Assembly (NCBI GenBank): GCA_900545915.1 | Contig: URAV01000013.1 | Span: forward strand, 17,342 to 81,341 | Direction of reading: 5' to 3' | DNA from: an uncultured Porphyromonadaceae bacterium | GTDB taxonomy: Bacteria; Bacteroidota; Bacteroidia; Bacteroidales; Coprobacteraceae | DNA length: 64,000 bases | Part shown: positions 17,490 through 26,586 of the stretch, one piece after another | How the letters are laid out: the number at the start of each line of letters is the position of its first letter | Position numbering within the stretch: the first letter of the stretch is position 1 | Made by a program: the position numbers and the translations under genes | Notes under the pieces: generated by a model | Database searches by the model: none | What the model was told of the DNA's origin: nothing | The model's input: the letters and a program-made list of their open reading frames with translations, nothing else

Positions 17490-18464
17490 ATGGATAAACT
17501 ATCTATTATACAGCAGCCTATTCTTGATGAATTGGAGATTCTGAACCGGACTTTGGCAGAAACGTTGAATACAAGCAGTCCGCTGATGAATACCGTTGTT
17601 GATTATTTTCTCGGAACGAAAGGCAAGCAAATACGTCCTATGTTGGTGTTGTTGAGTGCCCGTTTATTTGGGAAAATCAATGCTGTTACTATCGATGCTG
17701 CTGCTGCTATAGAACTTTTGCATAATGCCAGTCTTATACACGATGATGTTGTCGATGAATCGAAGCAGCGTCGAGGGAAGCCCACGATTAATGGAGTATG
17801 GGATAATCGTATAGCTGTACTGGTCGGTGACTATTTTGTTTCTTGTGCATTGAAACGCTCGATCTCTACCGGGATTCTGGAGGTTATTAATACGCTGGGA
17901 TTTTTAGGACAGGAATTGGCAAAAGGAGAGATCGATCAGCTTTCGATCGCTCAAGATCATGTCTTGAATGAAGAGGCATATTTTAATGTAATTCGTCAGA
18001 AAACGGCATCCTTGTTTGTCTCTTGTATGAAAGTGGGAGCTTTATCGAATGGTGCACCAGCCGGGTCAATCGAACATTTAATGGCTTTCGGAGAGAAATT
18101 AGGGCTTTGTTTTCAGATAAAGGATGATACGTTCGATTATTTTTCGGATGATGTTATCGGTAAACCTACCGGGAATGATTTGCGGGAAGGCAAAGTTACT
18201 CTACCTTTGATTTTTGCGGTTCGGAATGCTACGGATATTGAAAGGGATGAGGTAATGGCTATTTTGAGGCAAAAAGAATTATCCTCTAAGGATATTGAAA
18301 TGTTGACCGAATTTGCAAAATCTCATGGAGGGATAGAGTACGCTAAGAAGGTTATGGAGCGTTTACGTACAGAAGGTTATGAGGCTTTGGCTTCTTTTGG
18401 TGAAAATCCTGTTGTGACATCACTAAAAGCTATATTGGATTATACGATCGATAGGACAAAATAG
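17490..18464 (+). CDS. Polyprenyl diphosphate synthase (IspB-like)
   Basis: A 324-residue trans-isoprenyl diphosphate synthase. The first aspartate-rich motif is LIHDDVVDESKQRRGKPT and the second is IKDDTFDYFSDD; the KGKQIRPML substrate-binding segment precedes them. The enzyme chains isopentenyl units onto an allylic primer to make the side chain of menaquinone or a similar quinone. The exact chain length cannot be read safely from sequence. It is divergent from polA and ends at a strong terminator. Confidence 0.9.
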   Translation: MDKLSIIQQPILDELEILNRTLAETLNTSSPLMNTVVDYFLGTKGKQIRPMLVLLSARLFGKINAVTIDAAAAIELLHNASLIHDDVVDESKQRRGKPTINGVWDNRIAVLVGDYFVSCALKRSISTGILEVINTLGFLGQELAKGEIDQLSIAQDHVLNEEAYFNVIRQKTASLFVSCMKVGALSNGAPAGSIEHLMAFGEKLGLCFQIKDDTFDYFSDDVIGKPTGNDLREGKVTLPLIFAVRNATDIERDEVMAILRQKELSSKDIEMLTEFAKSHGGIEYAKKVMERLRTEGYEALASFGENPVVTSLKAILDYTIDRTK

Positions 18465-18497
18465 CAGGAAGAGGGGCTATTTAAGAGAAATAAAAGA

Positions 18498-18533
18498 GGG
18501 ATACTTTTCCAAATGGAAGTATCCCTTTCTTTT
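18498..18533. terminator. Bidirectional Rho-independent terminator
   Basis: The stem GGGATACTT (18498-18506) pairs with AAGTATCCC (18517-18525), and inner bases TTCC/GGAA extend it. It is followed by TTTCTTTTT on the plus strand. It separates the converging polyprenyl synthase and deoC genes. Confidence 0.85.
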
Positions 18534-18538
18534 TGCGT

Positions 18539-19420
18539 TTAGAAAAATTTGACCGGGCTTCCAGCGATGGAGCTTAGCAAATTGTTTGCTAAACGACTGG
18601 CTCCTAAACGGAAATATTGTTTATCCAACCATTTTTCTCCGAGAACTTCGGCTACAATGCAGTAATATTTTACTGCATCTTCTGTGGTGGATATTCCTCC
18701 GGCCGGCTTGAATCCGATCATTGTGCCGGTTTTATCATAATATTCCTTGATTGCCTGACACATGACGTAGGCAGCCTCGAGGGTTGCCGCCGGCTCCATT
18801 TTCCCTGTTGAGGTTTTAATGAAGTCTGCTCCTGAATAGATCGCCAGTATAGATGCTTTTTTTATATTCGAAGCTGTTTTCAATGCTCCGGTTTCAAGGA
18901 TTACTTTCAGGTGTGCATCTCTACAAGAGTGTTTGATTTCTTCGATTTCATCGCACATTTCTTCATATTCTTCCGCTAAAAAGTTCCCGACATTGATTAC
19001 AATGTCTATTTCATCAGCTCCATCGGCAACAGCTAATGCTGTTTCTGCAACTTTAACTTCGGTAAACGTTTGAGAAGAGGGGAATCCTGCCGAAACAGCA
19101 GCGATATTTACATCAGATACTTCCAGATTCATGCGGACTGTTCCTGCCATATTCGGATATACGCATATAGCAGCGACATTGTCCATTTCGGGATGTTTGT
19201 TTTCAAAATCGTTTACCCGTTTTGTAAAATTCGTGATATGTTGTGCTGTGTCGGTGGTGTTGAGAGAGGTCAGATCTATACAGCCGAAGAGGAATTTATA
19301 AACATCCGTATTGCTGTATTTCGATAGATTTTCCCGAAGGATCTGTTCTACTTCTTGTTTTACTACGTCGTCGTTCAGATTGGTGTTGTAGTTTTGAAGA
19401 GCTTCGTTGTACTTGTCCAT
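18539..19420 (-). CDS. deoC: Deoxyribose-phosphate aldolase
   Basis: A 293-residue class I aldolase splitting deoxyribose 5-phosphate into acetaldehyde and glyceraldehyde 3-phosphate in deoxynucleoside salvage. The Schiff-base lysine lies in GADFIKTSTGK, and the preceding KVILETGAL segment and the earlier IDIVINVG strand are conserved. It is longer than the 220-residue type and close to the E. coli-type enzyme. It is the last gene of the dtd-MazG-deoC unit, starting 2 bp after the MazG-like gene. Confidence 0.95.
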   Translation of the reverse strand: MDKYNEALQNYNTNLNDDVVKQEVEQILRENLSKYSNTDVYKFLFGCIDLTSLNTTDTAQHITNFTKRVNDFENKHPEMDNVAAICVYPNMAGTVRMNLEVSDVNIAAVSAGFPSSQTFTEVKVAETALAVADGADEIDIVINVGNFLAEEYEEMCDEIEEIKHSCRDAHLKVILETGALKTASNIKKASILAIYSGADFIKTSTGKMEPAATLEAAYVMCQAIKEYYDKTGTMIGFKPAGGISTTEDAVKYYCIVAEVLGEKWLDKQYFRLGASRLANNLLSSIAGSPVKFF

Positions 19421-19422
19421 AA

Positions 19423-19749
19423 TTAGTATAGTTTAGGATTATTGATATGTCTCTCTTTGTCCCGATTTGTTTTTTTTAGGAGATTTTTCTCGAATGCTTC
19501 CGTAAGGTTTATTCCTGTTTGATTGGCAAGACATAGAAGTACCCACAGAACATCAGCCATTTCGTCTCCGAGATCGCGTTCTTTATCGCTTTCTTTGAAT
19601 GATTGATCTCCATATTTGCGGGAAATAATACGGGCGACTTCTCCTACCTCTTCTGTAAGAATCGCCATATTGGTGAGTTCACTGAAATATTTTACTCCGA
19701 ACTCTTTTATCCATTGATCTACAGTGTTTTGAGCTTCTTCTATGGTCAT
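19423..19749 (-). CDS. MazG-like nucleotide pyrophosphohydrolase
   Basis: A 108-residue single-domain protein of the MazG/all-alpha NTP pyrophosphatase superfamily. The metal-binding pattern is visible: LTEEVGEVARII (ExxE) and then DLGDEMADVLWVLLCLAN (ExxD). Such proteins hydrolyse NTPs or dNTPs, often damaged ones, to monophosphates. It lies 2 bp from both neighbours, so it is translationally coupled in the dtd-MazG-deoC unit; the pairing with dtd is common in this phylum. Confidence 0.88.
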   Translation of the reverse strand: MTIEEAQNTVDQWIKEFGVKYFSELTNMAILTEEVGEVARIISRKYGDQSFKESDKERDLGDEMADVLWVLLCLANQTGINLTEAFEKNLLKKTNRDKERHINNPKLY

Positions 19750-19751
19750 GG

Positions 19752-20204
19752 TTATTCTTTATTTTTAGAGTCTATCCAGATTGTTACAGGTCCGTCGTTG
19801 ACCAATTCTACTTGCATATCAGCACCGAATACACCTGTCGCTACGGATTTTCCGATTTCTTGTTCTGTGTAGTGGCATAAGGCTTCGTACATAGGTATTG
19901 CATGCTCGTGTTTTGCCGCTTTGATATATGAGGGACGATTTCCCTTTTTTGTTGATGCATGCAAAGTGAATTGGCTTACAATGAGTACCGATCCGTCAAT
20001 ATCTTTTACCGATCGGTTCATAATACCGTTTTCATCATCGAAAATACGTAAGGATGCCGCTTTTTTTGCCAGCCATTCAGCATCATCTTTTGTGTCGGCT
20101 TCTTCAATTCCTACCAAAATCAGCAGTCCTGTATCTATTTTTGATTTTATTTTTCCGTTAATCGTTACGGAAGCTCGTTTTACCCGCTGTATTAAGATTC
20201 TCAT
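19752..20204 (-). CDS. dtd: D-aminoacyl-tRNA deacylase
   Basis: A 150-residue DTD enzyme that removes D-amino acids and glycine from mischarged tRNAs. The two signature blocks are present: SQFTLHASTKKGNRPSY (usual SQFTL...KGxRPSF) at about residue 78 and the C-terminal NDGPVT with its cross-subunit Gly-cisPro-type motif. The length is typical. It is the first gene of its operon, with a -7 box 27 bp upstream. Confidence 0.95.
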   Translation of the reverse strand: MRILIQRVKRASVTINGKIKSKIDTGLLILVGIEEADTKDDAEWLAKKAASLRIFDDENGIMNRSVKDIDGSVLIVSQFTLHASTKKGNRPSYIKAAKHEHAIPMYEALCHYTEQEIGKSVATGVFGADMQVELVNDGPVTIWIDSKNKE

Positions 20205-20230
20205 ATCGATTTTTTATTGCTCTATTAATA

Positions 20231-20238
20231 CAAAGTTA
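20231..20238 (-). promoter_or_regulatory. Likely -7 box of the dtd-MazG-deoC operon
   Basis: On the minus strand TAACTTTG matches TAnnTTTG. The -33 region falls at the start of repeat copy C (from 20254) and no TTTG is found there, so the inserted element may have replaced the original -33 box. Confidence 0.5.
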
Positions 20239-20253
20239 CGAATAATGTTTTAA

Positions 20254-20422
20254 GAGCCTGTCTAAATTTTTCGATAAAAATACTATCAGGTCATCTTTAC
20301 ATTTTCTTTCGGTTTGTTTTTTGTTTTCATTCGTCAGATAGGTTGCTATTTCCCTCGTAAAAATAAAAAATATTCTTAAAAGGAATTTTCAATTCAGACT
20401 CCAGTAAAACTTAAACAGATTC
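20254..20422 (+). repeat. MITE-like hairpin element, copy C (169 bp)
   Basis: The left end is GAGCCTGTCTAAATTTTTCG and the right end CTTAAACAGATTC. Flanking TAA triplets lie at 20251-20253 and 20423-20425. It belongs to the shorter subfamily that lacks the extra 16 bases of copies A and B. It occupies most of the gap between dtd and uvrC. Confidence 0.85.
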
Positions 20423-20461
20423 TAAAAGTCTATTTATAATCTCTTATGTTTATTTTATTCA

Positions 20462-22279
20462 TTAATTTTGAGAGTTGAGGTTTTGTATTATTATCTTGGC
20501 TTTAGCTTCACCGATTATGGCTGCTATTTCCTCTAAACTTGCTTCTTTAACACGCTTCATGCTCTTAAATTCTTTCAGGAGGGCTGTCTTTGTTTTATCT
20601 CCTATGCCTTTCATATTATCGAATGCAGATGCGATTTGGCGTTTACTCCGTTTATCTTTGTGAAATGTAATGGCAAAACGGTGTACTTCATTTTGTATCT
20701 GTTCCAGTAGTCTGAAGAGTTGGCTTTGCGTTTTTATTCCTATTGCCTTCGGAGGAAAGCCGAATAGAAGTTCGGAAGTTCTGTGTCGATCATTTTTTAC
20801 CAATCCGGCAATCGGAACGTTGAGATGTAATTCATCTTCTATTACTTCTCTGATTATCTCCATTTGACCTTTTCCTCCATCTGCAATGATGAGATCGGGA
20901 AGGGGAGCTTCTTCTCGGATTAGGCGCTGGTAACGGCGTCTGACGACCTCTTTCATCGAGGCATAATCATCCGGTCCTGTAACGGTTTTAATGTTATATT
21001 TACGGTATTCCTTTTTTGCAGGTTTACCCATTTTGAATACGACGCATGCTGCAACAGCATCACTGCCTTGAATATTCGAGTTATCGAAGCATTCGATATG
21101 TACGGGCGGTTTATCCATACAGAGCTCTTTTTGTATCTCTTTAAGCAGCTTCATGCTGCGGTGCTCGGGATTAAGTTTTTCTGTCTGTTTTAGCTTGTCG
21201 ATTTTGTATTGTTTTACATTTTGTTCCGATATTTCGAGTAGTTTTTTCTTGTCTCCGCGTTGAGGAACGATAAATTCTACATTTTCAAATTCAAGATCGG
21301 GCAGAAATGGAACGACTATTTCACGAGACAGACTCTTAAAACGAGTACGTAACTCTACGATACCCAGTGCAAGAATGTCTTCTTTTGCTTCATCAAGCCT
21401 TTTCTTGTATTCGATTGTGAAACTTTGTACGATCGAACCGTTGCGGATGTGCATGTAATTTACGAATGCGGCATCATCATCTTCATCGTAAGAAAATATA
21501 TCGATATTGTGTATTGTCGTACTTACAATGACTGATTTTGCTCGGTATTTTTCTAATAGGAGGTATTTTTCTTTTAAGACTTGAGCTTCTTCGAATTTCA
21601 GGTTTTCCGATAGTTTGCCCATTTCTTGTAACAGGTGTTCACTTAACTGTTGAATGTTTCCGTTAAGAATCTGTTTTACTTGCGAAATATATTCCAAGTA
21701 AGTCCTTTCTTCTTCAAAACCTTCACACGCACCTTTGCAGTTTTTGATGTGATATTGGAGGCAAATTTTGAATTTTCCCTGTCGAATGTTTTCCGGAGTG
21801 AGGTTATGTGGGCATGTGCGTATCGGGTAAAGTGTCCGGATAAGTTCAAGAACGGTTTTTGCCAAATGTACGTTTGCATACGGCCCATAATATTTAGACC
21901 CGTCTTTTATGACTTTTCGGGTTAAAAATACTCTGGGGAAATGCTCATTGCGAACGGTGATCCATGGATAGGTTTTATCATCTTTCAATAAAACATTATA
22001 GCGAGGCCTGTATTCTTTGATCAGACTGTTCTCAAGATGTAAGGCATCTTCTTCGGTTTTTACTACGATATATTTTAGATCGCGAATATTTCGCACTAAT
22101 ACATTCGTCTTTACCGAGTCATGGACTTTATTGAAGTAGGAAGATACTCTGCGCTTTAAATTTTTTGCTTTCCCTACATAAATGATTTTGCCCTCTTTGT
22201 CGAAATATTGGTACACACCAGGAGTTTCGGGTAGGAGGGCAATAATGCTTTTAATATGTTTGCTTGTCGTTTCTGCCAT
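20462..22279 (-). CDS. uvrC: Excinuclease ABC subunit C
   Basis: A 605-residue nucleotide excision repair endonuclease. In order: a GIY-YIG nuclease domain at residues 15-95 (PGVYQYFDKEGKIIYVGKAK), a cysteine pair region near 155-180, a UVR domain near 200-235, an RNase H-like nuclease domain near 365-510 (IADGGKGQ), and a helix-hairpin-helix tail (MKGIGDKTKTALL). Length matches the family. Its start codon follows the apt stop codon with no spacer, so the two are co-translated. Confidence 0.97.
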   Translation of the reverse strand: MAETTSKHIKSIIALLPETPGVYQYFDKEGKIIYVGKAKNLKRRVSSYFNKVHDSVKTNVLVRNIRDLKYIVVKTEEDALHLENSLIKEYRPRYNVLLKDDKTYPWITVRNEHFPRVFLTRKVIKDGSKYYGPYANVHLAKTVLELIRTLYPIRTCPHNLTPENIRQGKFKICLQYHIKNCKGACEGFEEERTYLEYISQVKQILNGNIQQLSEHLLQEMGKLSENLKFEEAQVLKEKYLLLEKYRAKSVIVSTTIHNIDIFSYDEDDDAAFVNYMHIRNGSIVQSFTIEYKKRLDEAKEDILALGIVELRTRFKSLSREIVVPFLPDLEFENVEFIVPQRGDKKKLLEISEQNVKQYKIDKLKQTEKLNPEHRSMKLLKEIQKELCMDKPPVHIECFDNSNIQGSDAVAACVVFKMGKPAKKEYRKYNIKTVTGPDDYASMKEVVRRRYQRLIREEAPLPDLIIADGGKGQMEIIREVIEDELHLNVPIAGLVKNDRHRTSELLFGFPPKAIGIKTQSQLFRLLEQIQNEVHRFAITFHKDKRSKRQIASAFDNMKGIGDKTKTALLKEFKSMKRVKEASLEEIAAIIGEAKAKIIIQNLNSQN

Positions 22280-22804
22280 TTAATATTTAATAAGAGCTTC
22301 GATTTCTACTTCAGGGGGGAAAACGTCTCTTCCTTTTAGAAATTCCAGTTCTACGATAAAATTTACATATACTTTTTTAGGATTAAACCGTTTTACTAAT
22401 TTGTATGCAGCCAGCATTGTACCTCCGGTTGCCAGCAGATCATCATGCAATACGATTATGTCTTCTGAATTGAGTGCATCTTTATGTATTTCGATCGTGT
22501 CAGTACCATATTCTTTTTCATAGCTTTCGCTCCATGTCTCGGCAGGGAGTTTTCCCGGTTTCCTTAGTGTAACAAATCCTGCTCCTAAATTGTTGGCGAT
22601 AATTGGGCCCATTATGAATCCTCTGGATTCTATCCCTACAACTTTTGTTATCCCTTTTTCTTTATATAATTTTGTTAATTCTTCACTAAGGGCATGTAGA
22701 CAGTCTCTGTCTTTAAATACTGTTGTAAGATCTCTGAAAATGATTCCTTTTTGTGGAAAATCTTTTACGTCTCTGATCTTTTTTTTAATGCTTTCGATGC
22801 TCAT
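22280..22804 (-). CDS. apt: Adenine phosphoribosyltransferase
   Basis: A 174-residue purine salvage enzyme converting adenine and PRPP to AMP. The PRPP-binding motif is VLHDDLLATGGTMLAAY at about residue 122, preceded by the GIESRGFIMGP segment and the FRDLTTVF start typical of APRT. The gene lies directly before uvrC without a spacer and 84 bp after mnmG; the mnmG-apt gap holds the predicted parS site. Confidence 0.95.
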   Translation of the reverse strand: MSIESIKKKIRDVKDFPQKGIIFRDLTTVFKDRDCLHALSEELTKLYKEKGITKVVGIESRGFIMGPIIANNLGAGFVTLRKPGKLPAETWSESYEKEYGTDTIEIHKDALNSEDIIVLHDDLLATGGTMLAAYKLVKRFNPKKVYVNFIVELEFLKGRDVFPPEVEIEALIKY

Positions 22805-22867
22805 GGTTTGTTTTATCTTATTGTTATATTGATATTTATATTATTTATTTAAAGAATTTCTTTTTAT

Positions 22868-22883
22868 TGTTTCACGTGGAACG
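22868..22883. other. Predicted parS (ParB-binding) site between mnmG and apt
   Basis: Read on the minus strand the site is CGTTCCACGTGAAACA, which differs from the consensus TGTTNCACGTGAAACA only at the first base. It lies 5 bp beyond the mnmG stop codon. mnmG (gidA) is a classic origin-neighbour gene in many bacteria. Confidence 0.7.
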
Positions 22884-22888
22884 AAATG

Positions 22889-24763
22889 TTATCTTCCGGA
22901 TAATACCAATAAAATATTAATGTCACTTGGCGAAATTCCCGGTATTCGGGCAGCTTGAGCAATTGTTTCCGGATCGATTTTATCGAGTTTCTGTCTTGCT
23001 TCAGTTGAGAGCTGTTTGATAGAATTGTAGTCGAATTTCCCTTTTATTCGAATATTTTCAAGACGAGATATTTTATCGGCAATCATTTTTTCACGATCGA
23101 TGTATCCTTCATATTTTATTCGAATTTCCGCAGCTTCTATGATTTCTTCTTTACGATTCTTGATTTTATCGATTTCTTTATGCAGAGCAGGAATTAGTTC
23201 TGCAATTTTAGTGATGGATAATTGAGGCCGTAAGATTAAGTCGATTAGTTTTATTCCCTGTTTTAGAGGGGATGTTCCGAGTTGCTCTAATCTGCTATTT
23301 ATATATTGGGGTTTTACGGAATAGTTTTTTGCAAATTCTATAAGATGATCGATATGTTCTTTTTTCTCGATGAGAAGGTTTTGTCTTTGAGTAGAGGCTA
23401 ATCCTAAATTATAAGCTTTTTCGGTAAGACGCATATCGGCATCGTCTTGTCGAAGTAAAATACGATATTCGGCTCTGGATGTAAACATCCGATAAGGTTC
23501 ATCTACGCCCTTCGTTACCAAATCATCGATTAATACTCCGATATAGGCTTCATTGCGTCCTAAAATAAAAGGATTTCCTCCGTGACAGTTGATATGGGCA
23601 TTTATTCCTGCAATTATACCTTGTCCTGCAGCTTCTTCATATCCGGTTGTCCCATTTACTTGTCCTGCGAAAAACAGGTTTTTGATTTTTTTTGTTTCGA
23701 GATTATGCTGAAGTTGTGTCGGGTCAAAATAGTCGTATTCGATCGCATATCCCGGACGGTAGATTTGGATGTCTTTAAATGCCGGTATTTTTTGCAAAGC
23801 ATTTAGCTGAATCTCTAACGGAAGAGAAGAGGAAAATCCGTTCAAATAAAATTCCCGAGTGGTTTCGCCTTCCGGTTCTAAAAATAATTGATGTTCTGTT
23901 TTATCGGGGAATGTGACGATTTTTGTCTCGATACTGGGACAATAGCGAGGTCCGATACTCTTAATTTGTCCATTAAATAGCGGAGAATCGGGAAGCCCTT
24001 GTCGGAGTATTTGATGCACCTCTTCATTTGTATAAGTCGCCCAGCAACTTTGTTGTTTTAACCTACGTGGCTCAAAGTCTAAATATGAAAATTTATGAAA
24101 GTCGTTTTCTCCAAGTTGTTCTGTCATTAACTCGAAATGGACGCTTCTTCCGTCTATTCGTACCGGAGTCCCTGTTTTCATTCGTCCGACAGTTATCCCT
24201 AATTCGGACAATTGTTCGGTGATTCCGTATGATGCGGGTTCGGAAATTCTACCTCCTCTCAGTTGAGTCTTTCCGATATGTATTAACCCGTTCATGAAAG
24301 TTCCGGAAGTGATAACTACGGATTTTGCTGAAAACAGGACATCCATGTTTGTAAGAACTCCGGTTACCGTATTATTTTTTATGACCAGCTCTTTTACCGA
24401 ATCTTGCCACAGATACAGATTGTCTGTATTTTCGATTATTTCTCTCCATGTATGGATGAACTTTTCCCGGTCGCTTTGTGCTCGAGGACTCCACATTGCA
24501 GGACCTTTAGATCGGTTGAGCATCCGGAACTGTATTGCTGTCTTGTCGGTTACGATTCCGGTATTACCTCCCAGTGCGTCTATTTCCCGCACAATTTGTC
24601 CTTTTGCAATACCTCCGATGGCAGGATTGCAGCTCATTTGTGCGATTTTATTCATATCCATTGTAATGAGCAGGGTTTTTGAACCTAAATTCGCGGCTGC
24701 ACAAGCGGCCTCGCATCCGGCATGTCCGGCTCCAACAACAATTACGTCGTACTTGAAAGTCAT
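22889..24763 (-). CDS. mnmG: tRNA uridine-5-carboxymethylaminomethyl synthase MnmG
   Basis: A 624-residue FAD enzyme that with MnmE modifies the wobble uridine of certain tRNAs. The FAD-binding motif GAGHAGCEAA is at the N-terminus, followed by SCNPAIGGIAKGQIVREIDALGG and the GTFMNGLIHIG and TGYEEAAGQG blocks. The C-terminal helical domain ends with ARIPGISPSDINILLV. The frame is open 17 codons further upstream, but the family start MTFKYDVIVVGAG fits the ATG at 24763, which also avoids overlap with ybeY. Confidence 0.96.
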   Translation of the reverse strand: MTFKYDVIVVGAGHAGCEAACAAANLGSKTLLITMDMNKIAQMSCNPAIGGIAKGQIVREIDALGGNTGIVTDKTAIQFRMLNRSKGPAMWSPRAQSDREKFIHTWREIIENTDNLYLWQDSVKELVIKNNTVTGVLTNMDVLFSAKSVVITSGTFMNGLIHIGKTQLRGGRISEPASYGITEQLSELGITVGRMKTGTPVRIDGRSVHFELMTEQLGENDFHKFSYLDFEPRRLKQQSCWATYTNEEVHQILRQGLPDSPLFNGQIKSIGPRYCPSIETKIVTFPDKTEHQLFLEPEGETTREFYLNGFSSSLPLEIQLNALQKIPAFKDIQIYRPGYAIEYDYFDPTQLQHNLETKKIKNLFFAGQVNGTTGYEEAAGQGIIAGINAHINCHGGNPFILGRNEAYIGVLIDDLVTKGVDEPYRMFTSRAEYRILLRQDDADMRLTEKAYNLGLASTQRQNLLIEKKEHIDHLIEFAKNYSVKPQYINSRLEQLGTSPLKQGIKLIDLILRPQLSITKIAELIPALHKEIDKIKNRKEEIIEAAEIRIKYEGYIDREKMIADKISRLENIRIKGKFDYNSIKQLSTEARQKLDKIDPETIAQAARIPGISPSDINILLVLSGR

Positions 24764-24788
24764 TTTGCTGTATTTGTTTATAAACAGG

Positions 24789-25214
24789 TCATTTTTTGTC
24801 GGACAAAAGAGCAAGAGCTTCGTTTTCTTTTTGAGTCATTATCTCTCTTTCTCCCGGCCCTTTGTCGTTGATTCCACATAAATGTAATATCCCGTGTATT
24901 ATGATTCTATGCAATTCTTCTTCGTATGATACTTTGAATTCATCGGCATTGCTTTTTACTGTATCAATGCTGATAAATATATCTCCGCTAATACGGTTTT
25001 TCTCGGTGTAATCGAATGTAATGATGTCTGTGTAGTAGTCGTGATCGAGATATTCTCTATTTATTTTTAATATTTTCTCGTCCGAGCAAAAAATGTATGA
25101 AATGTCACCGCATTTTTTGCCGTATATTCCGGCTACATTTTTTATCCAGTCACCGGTTTCTCTTTTTTTTATTGCCGGAAGTTTTACTCCTTCGGCAAAG
25201 AATGTAATAGCCAT
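24789..25214 (-). CDS. ybeY: Endoribonuclease YbeY (rRNA maturation factor)
   Basis: A 141-residue UPF0054/YbeY protein, a metal-dependent RNase in 16S rRNA maturation and ribosome quality control. The metal motif, usually HGxLHLxGyDH, reads HGILHLCGINDK: the first two histidines are present but an aspartate stands where the third histidine is expected. Upstream, DYYTDIITFDY and GDIFISID match the family. I recall similar changes in other Bacteroidetes YbeY proteins, so it is probably a lineage trait and not a defect. It lies 25 bp before mnmG and has its own -7 box. Confidence 0.9.
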   Translation of the reverse strand: MAITFFAEGVKLPAIKKRETGDWIKNVAGIYGKKCGDISYIFCSDEKILKINREYLDHDYYTDIITFDYTEKNRISGDIFISIDTVKSNADEFKVSYEEELHRIIIHGILHLCGINDKGPGEREIMTQKENEALALLSDKK

Positions 25215-25248
25215 GTTCCTATTATCTTTGAGATTATAAACGAAATTA

Positions 25249-25256
25249 CAAAGATA
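25249..25256 (-). promoter_or_regulatory. Likely -7 box of the ybeY-mnmG-apt-uvrC unit
   Basis: On the minus strand TATCTTTG matches TAnnTTTG, 35 bp upstream of ybeY. No clear -33 box was seen. Confidence 0.45.
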
Positions 25257-25320
25257 GAGCTTTTATCCTGTACATAGATGTCTGATAATACGAAAAAACG
25301 TTTATTCGGTGTCTTGACGA

Positions 25321-26553
25321 CTATTTAAAAAAGATATATGCTACAATGATAGCTGCTATGATTCCTACGAGATCGGCAAAAAGTCCATACCCGGCAGAAT
25401 AGCGGGTATTGCGGATACCTACGCTTCCGAAATATACCGCCAAAATATAAAATGTCGTGTCTGTCGATCCTTGTATCGTTGAGGCTACACGGGCAACAAA
25501 AGAATCTGCTCCGTATGTGTTCATCGCATCAACCATCATTCCCCGAGCTCCGCTGCCACTTAGTGGCTTCATAAGTGCAGTGGGGAGCGCTCCTACAAAA
25601 TCGGAATCGATACCGCAAGCATTGATCCCTGCTGTTATTCCGGATATTATGAAGTCCATAGCTCCGGAAGCTCTAAAAATAGCTATGGCGACTAACATCG
25701 CTACTAAATAGGGTATGATCGTGACCGCAGTTTTAAATCCTTCTTTTGCGCCTTCGATAAATGCATCATATATGTTTATTTTTTTTCGTATTCCTGCGAT
25801 AATGAAACTGATAATGATACAGAATAATAAACAGTTTGCTCCGAATTGGGAATATAAAGATACTTTTTCTTGAGGAAGCCCGGCAAAAAAATAAAGTATA
25901 GAACCGATTATGGCAGTAAGACCTAAGATAGATCCCATGATTACCCGGTCAAATAAATTTATTTTTTGTTTGAGACATACTGCAATGAGTCCGGCTAATG
26001 TAGAACAATATGTCGCTATCAATATAGGTAGAAATATATCTGACGGATTAGCTGCTCCCATTTGTGCCCTGTATACCATTACTCCTAAAGGAACTAAAGT
26101 CAGTCCGGTAGTATTTAATACAAGAAACATAATCATCGGATTACTTGCCGTCTCTTTATCGGGATTAATTTCTTGCATTTCTTTCATCGCTTTCAGCCCG
26201 AGGGGAGTTGCTGCATTATCGAGACCCAGCATATTTGCAGAAACATTCATGAAGATAGACCCGAATGCCGGATGATTTTTTGGGAGGTCGGGGAAAAGTC
26301 TGCAAAAAAGAGGACTGATAAGTCGGGAAAATAAGGCGATGATACCCCCTCGTTCTCCTATTTTCATTAGCCCCAGCCATAAGGATAAAACTCCGGTAAG
26401 TCCTAATGATATTTCGAATGCCGTTTTGGCTGAGGTGAACGAGGAATTCATGATATCGTTCCAGATTGTCAGGTTTCCGAAAAATACAGATTGAATTACT
26501 GCAACTCCAAAAGCAATCAGGAAAAAAGAAATCCAGATATAATTTAAGACCAT
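25321..26553 (-). CDS. SpmA-SpmB fusion (nucleoside recognition domain membrane protein)
   Basis: A 410-residue integral membrane protein joining two 'nucleoside recognition' (Gate) domains, corresponding to spore maturation proteins A and B. The first half carries NVSANMLGLDNAATPLGLKAM, the second PLSGSGARGMMVDAM and VARVASTIQGSTDTTFYILAVYFG, the hallmark pieces of SpmA and SpmB. The organism is not a spore former, and such fusions are widespread in Bacteroidetes, where the role is unknown; a transporter-like function is likely from the Gate domain. Start at 26553 follows a TAAATTTG -7 box. Confidence 0.88.
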   Translation of the reverse strand: MVLNYIWISFFLIAFGVAVIQSVFFGNLTIWNDIMNSSFTSAKTAFEISLGLTGVLSLWLGLMKIGERGGIIALFSRLISPLFCRLFPDLPKNHPAFGSIFMNVSANMLGLDNAATPLGLKAMKEMQEINPDKETASNPMIMFLVLNTTGLTLVPLGVMVYRAQMGAANPSDIFLPILIATYCSTLAGLIAVCLKQKINLFDRVIMGSILGLTAIIGSILYFFAGLPQEKVSLYSQFGANCLLFCIIISFIIAGIRKKINIYDAFIEGAKEGFKTAVTIIPYLVAMLVAIAIFRASGAMDFIISGITAGINACGIDSDFVGALPTALMKPLSGSGARGMMVDAMNTYGADSFVARVASTIQGSTDTTFYILAVYFGSVGIRNTRYSAGYGLFADLVGIIAAIIVAYIFFK

Positions 26554-26578
26554 GGGGATAATTTTTACATGATGTGAA

Positions 26579-26586
26579 CAAATTTA
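26579..26586 (-). promoter_or_regulatory. Likely -7 box of the spmAB fusion gene
   Basis: On the minus strand TAAATTTG matches TAnnTTTG, 26 bp upstream of the ATG. No -33 box was found. Confidence 0.45.

Noticed and set aside
25321..26553. Evidence of sporulation from the SpmA/SpmB fusion
   Set aside because: Such fusions are common in non-sporulating Bacteroidetes and no other sporulation gene is present.
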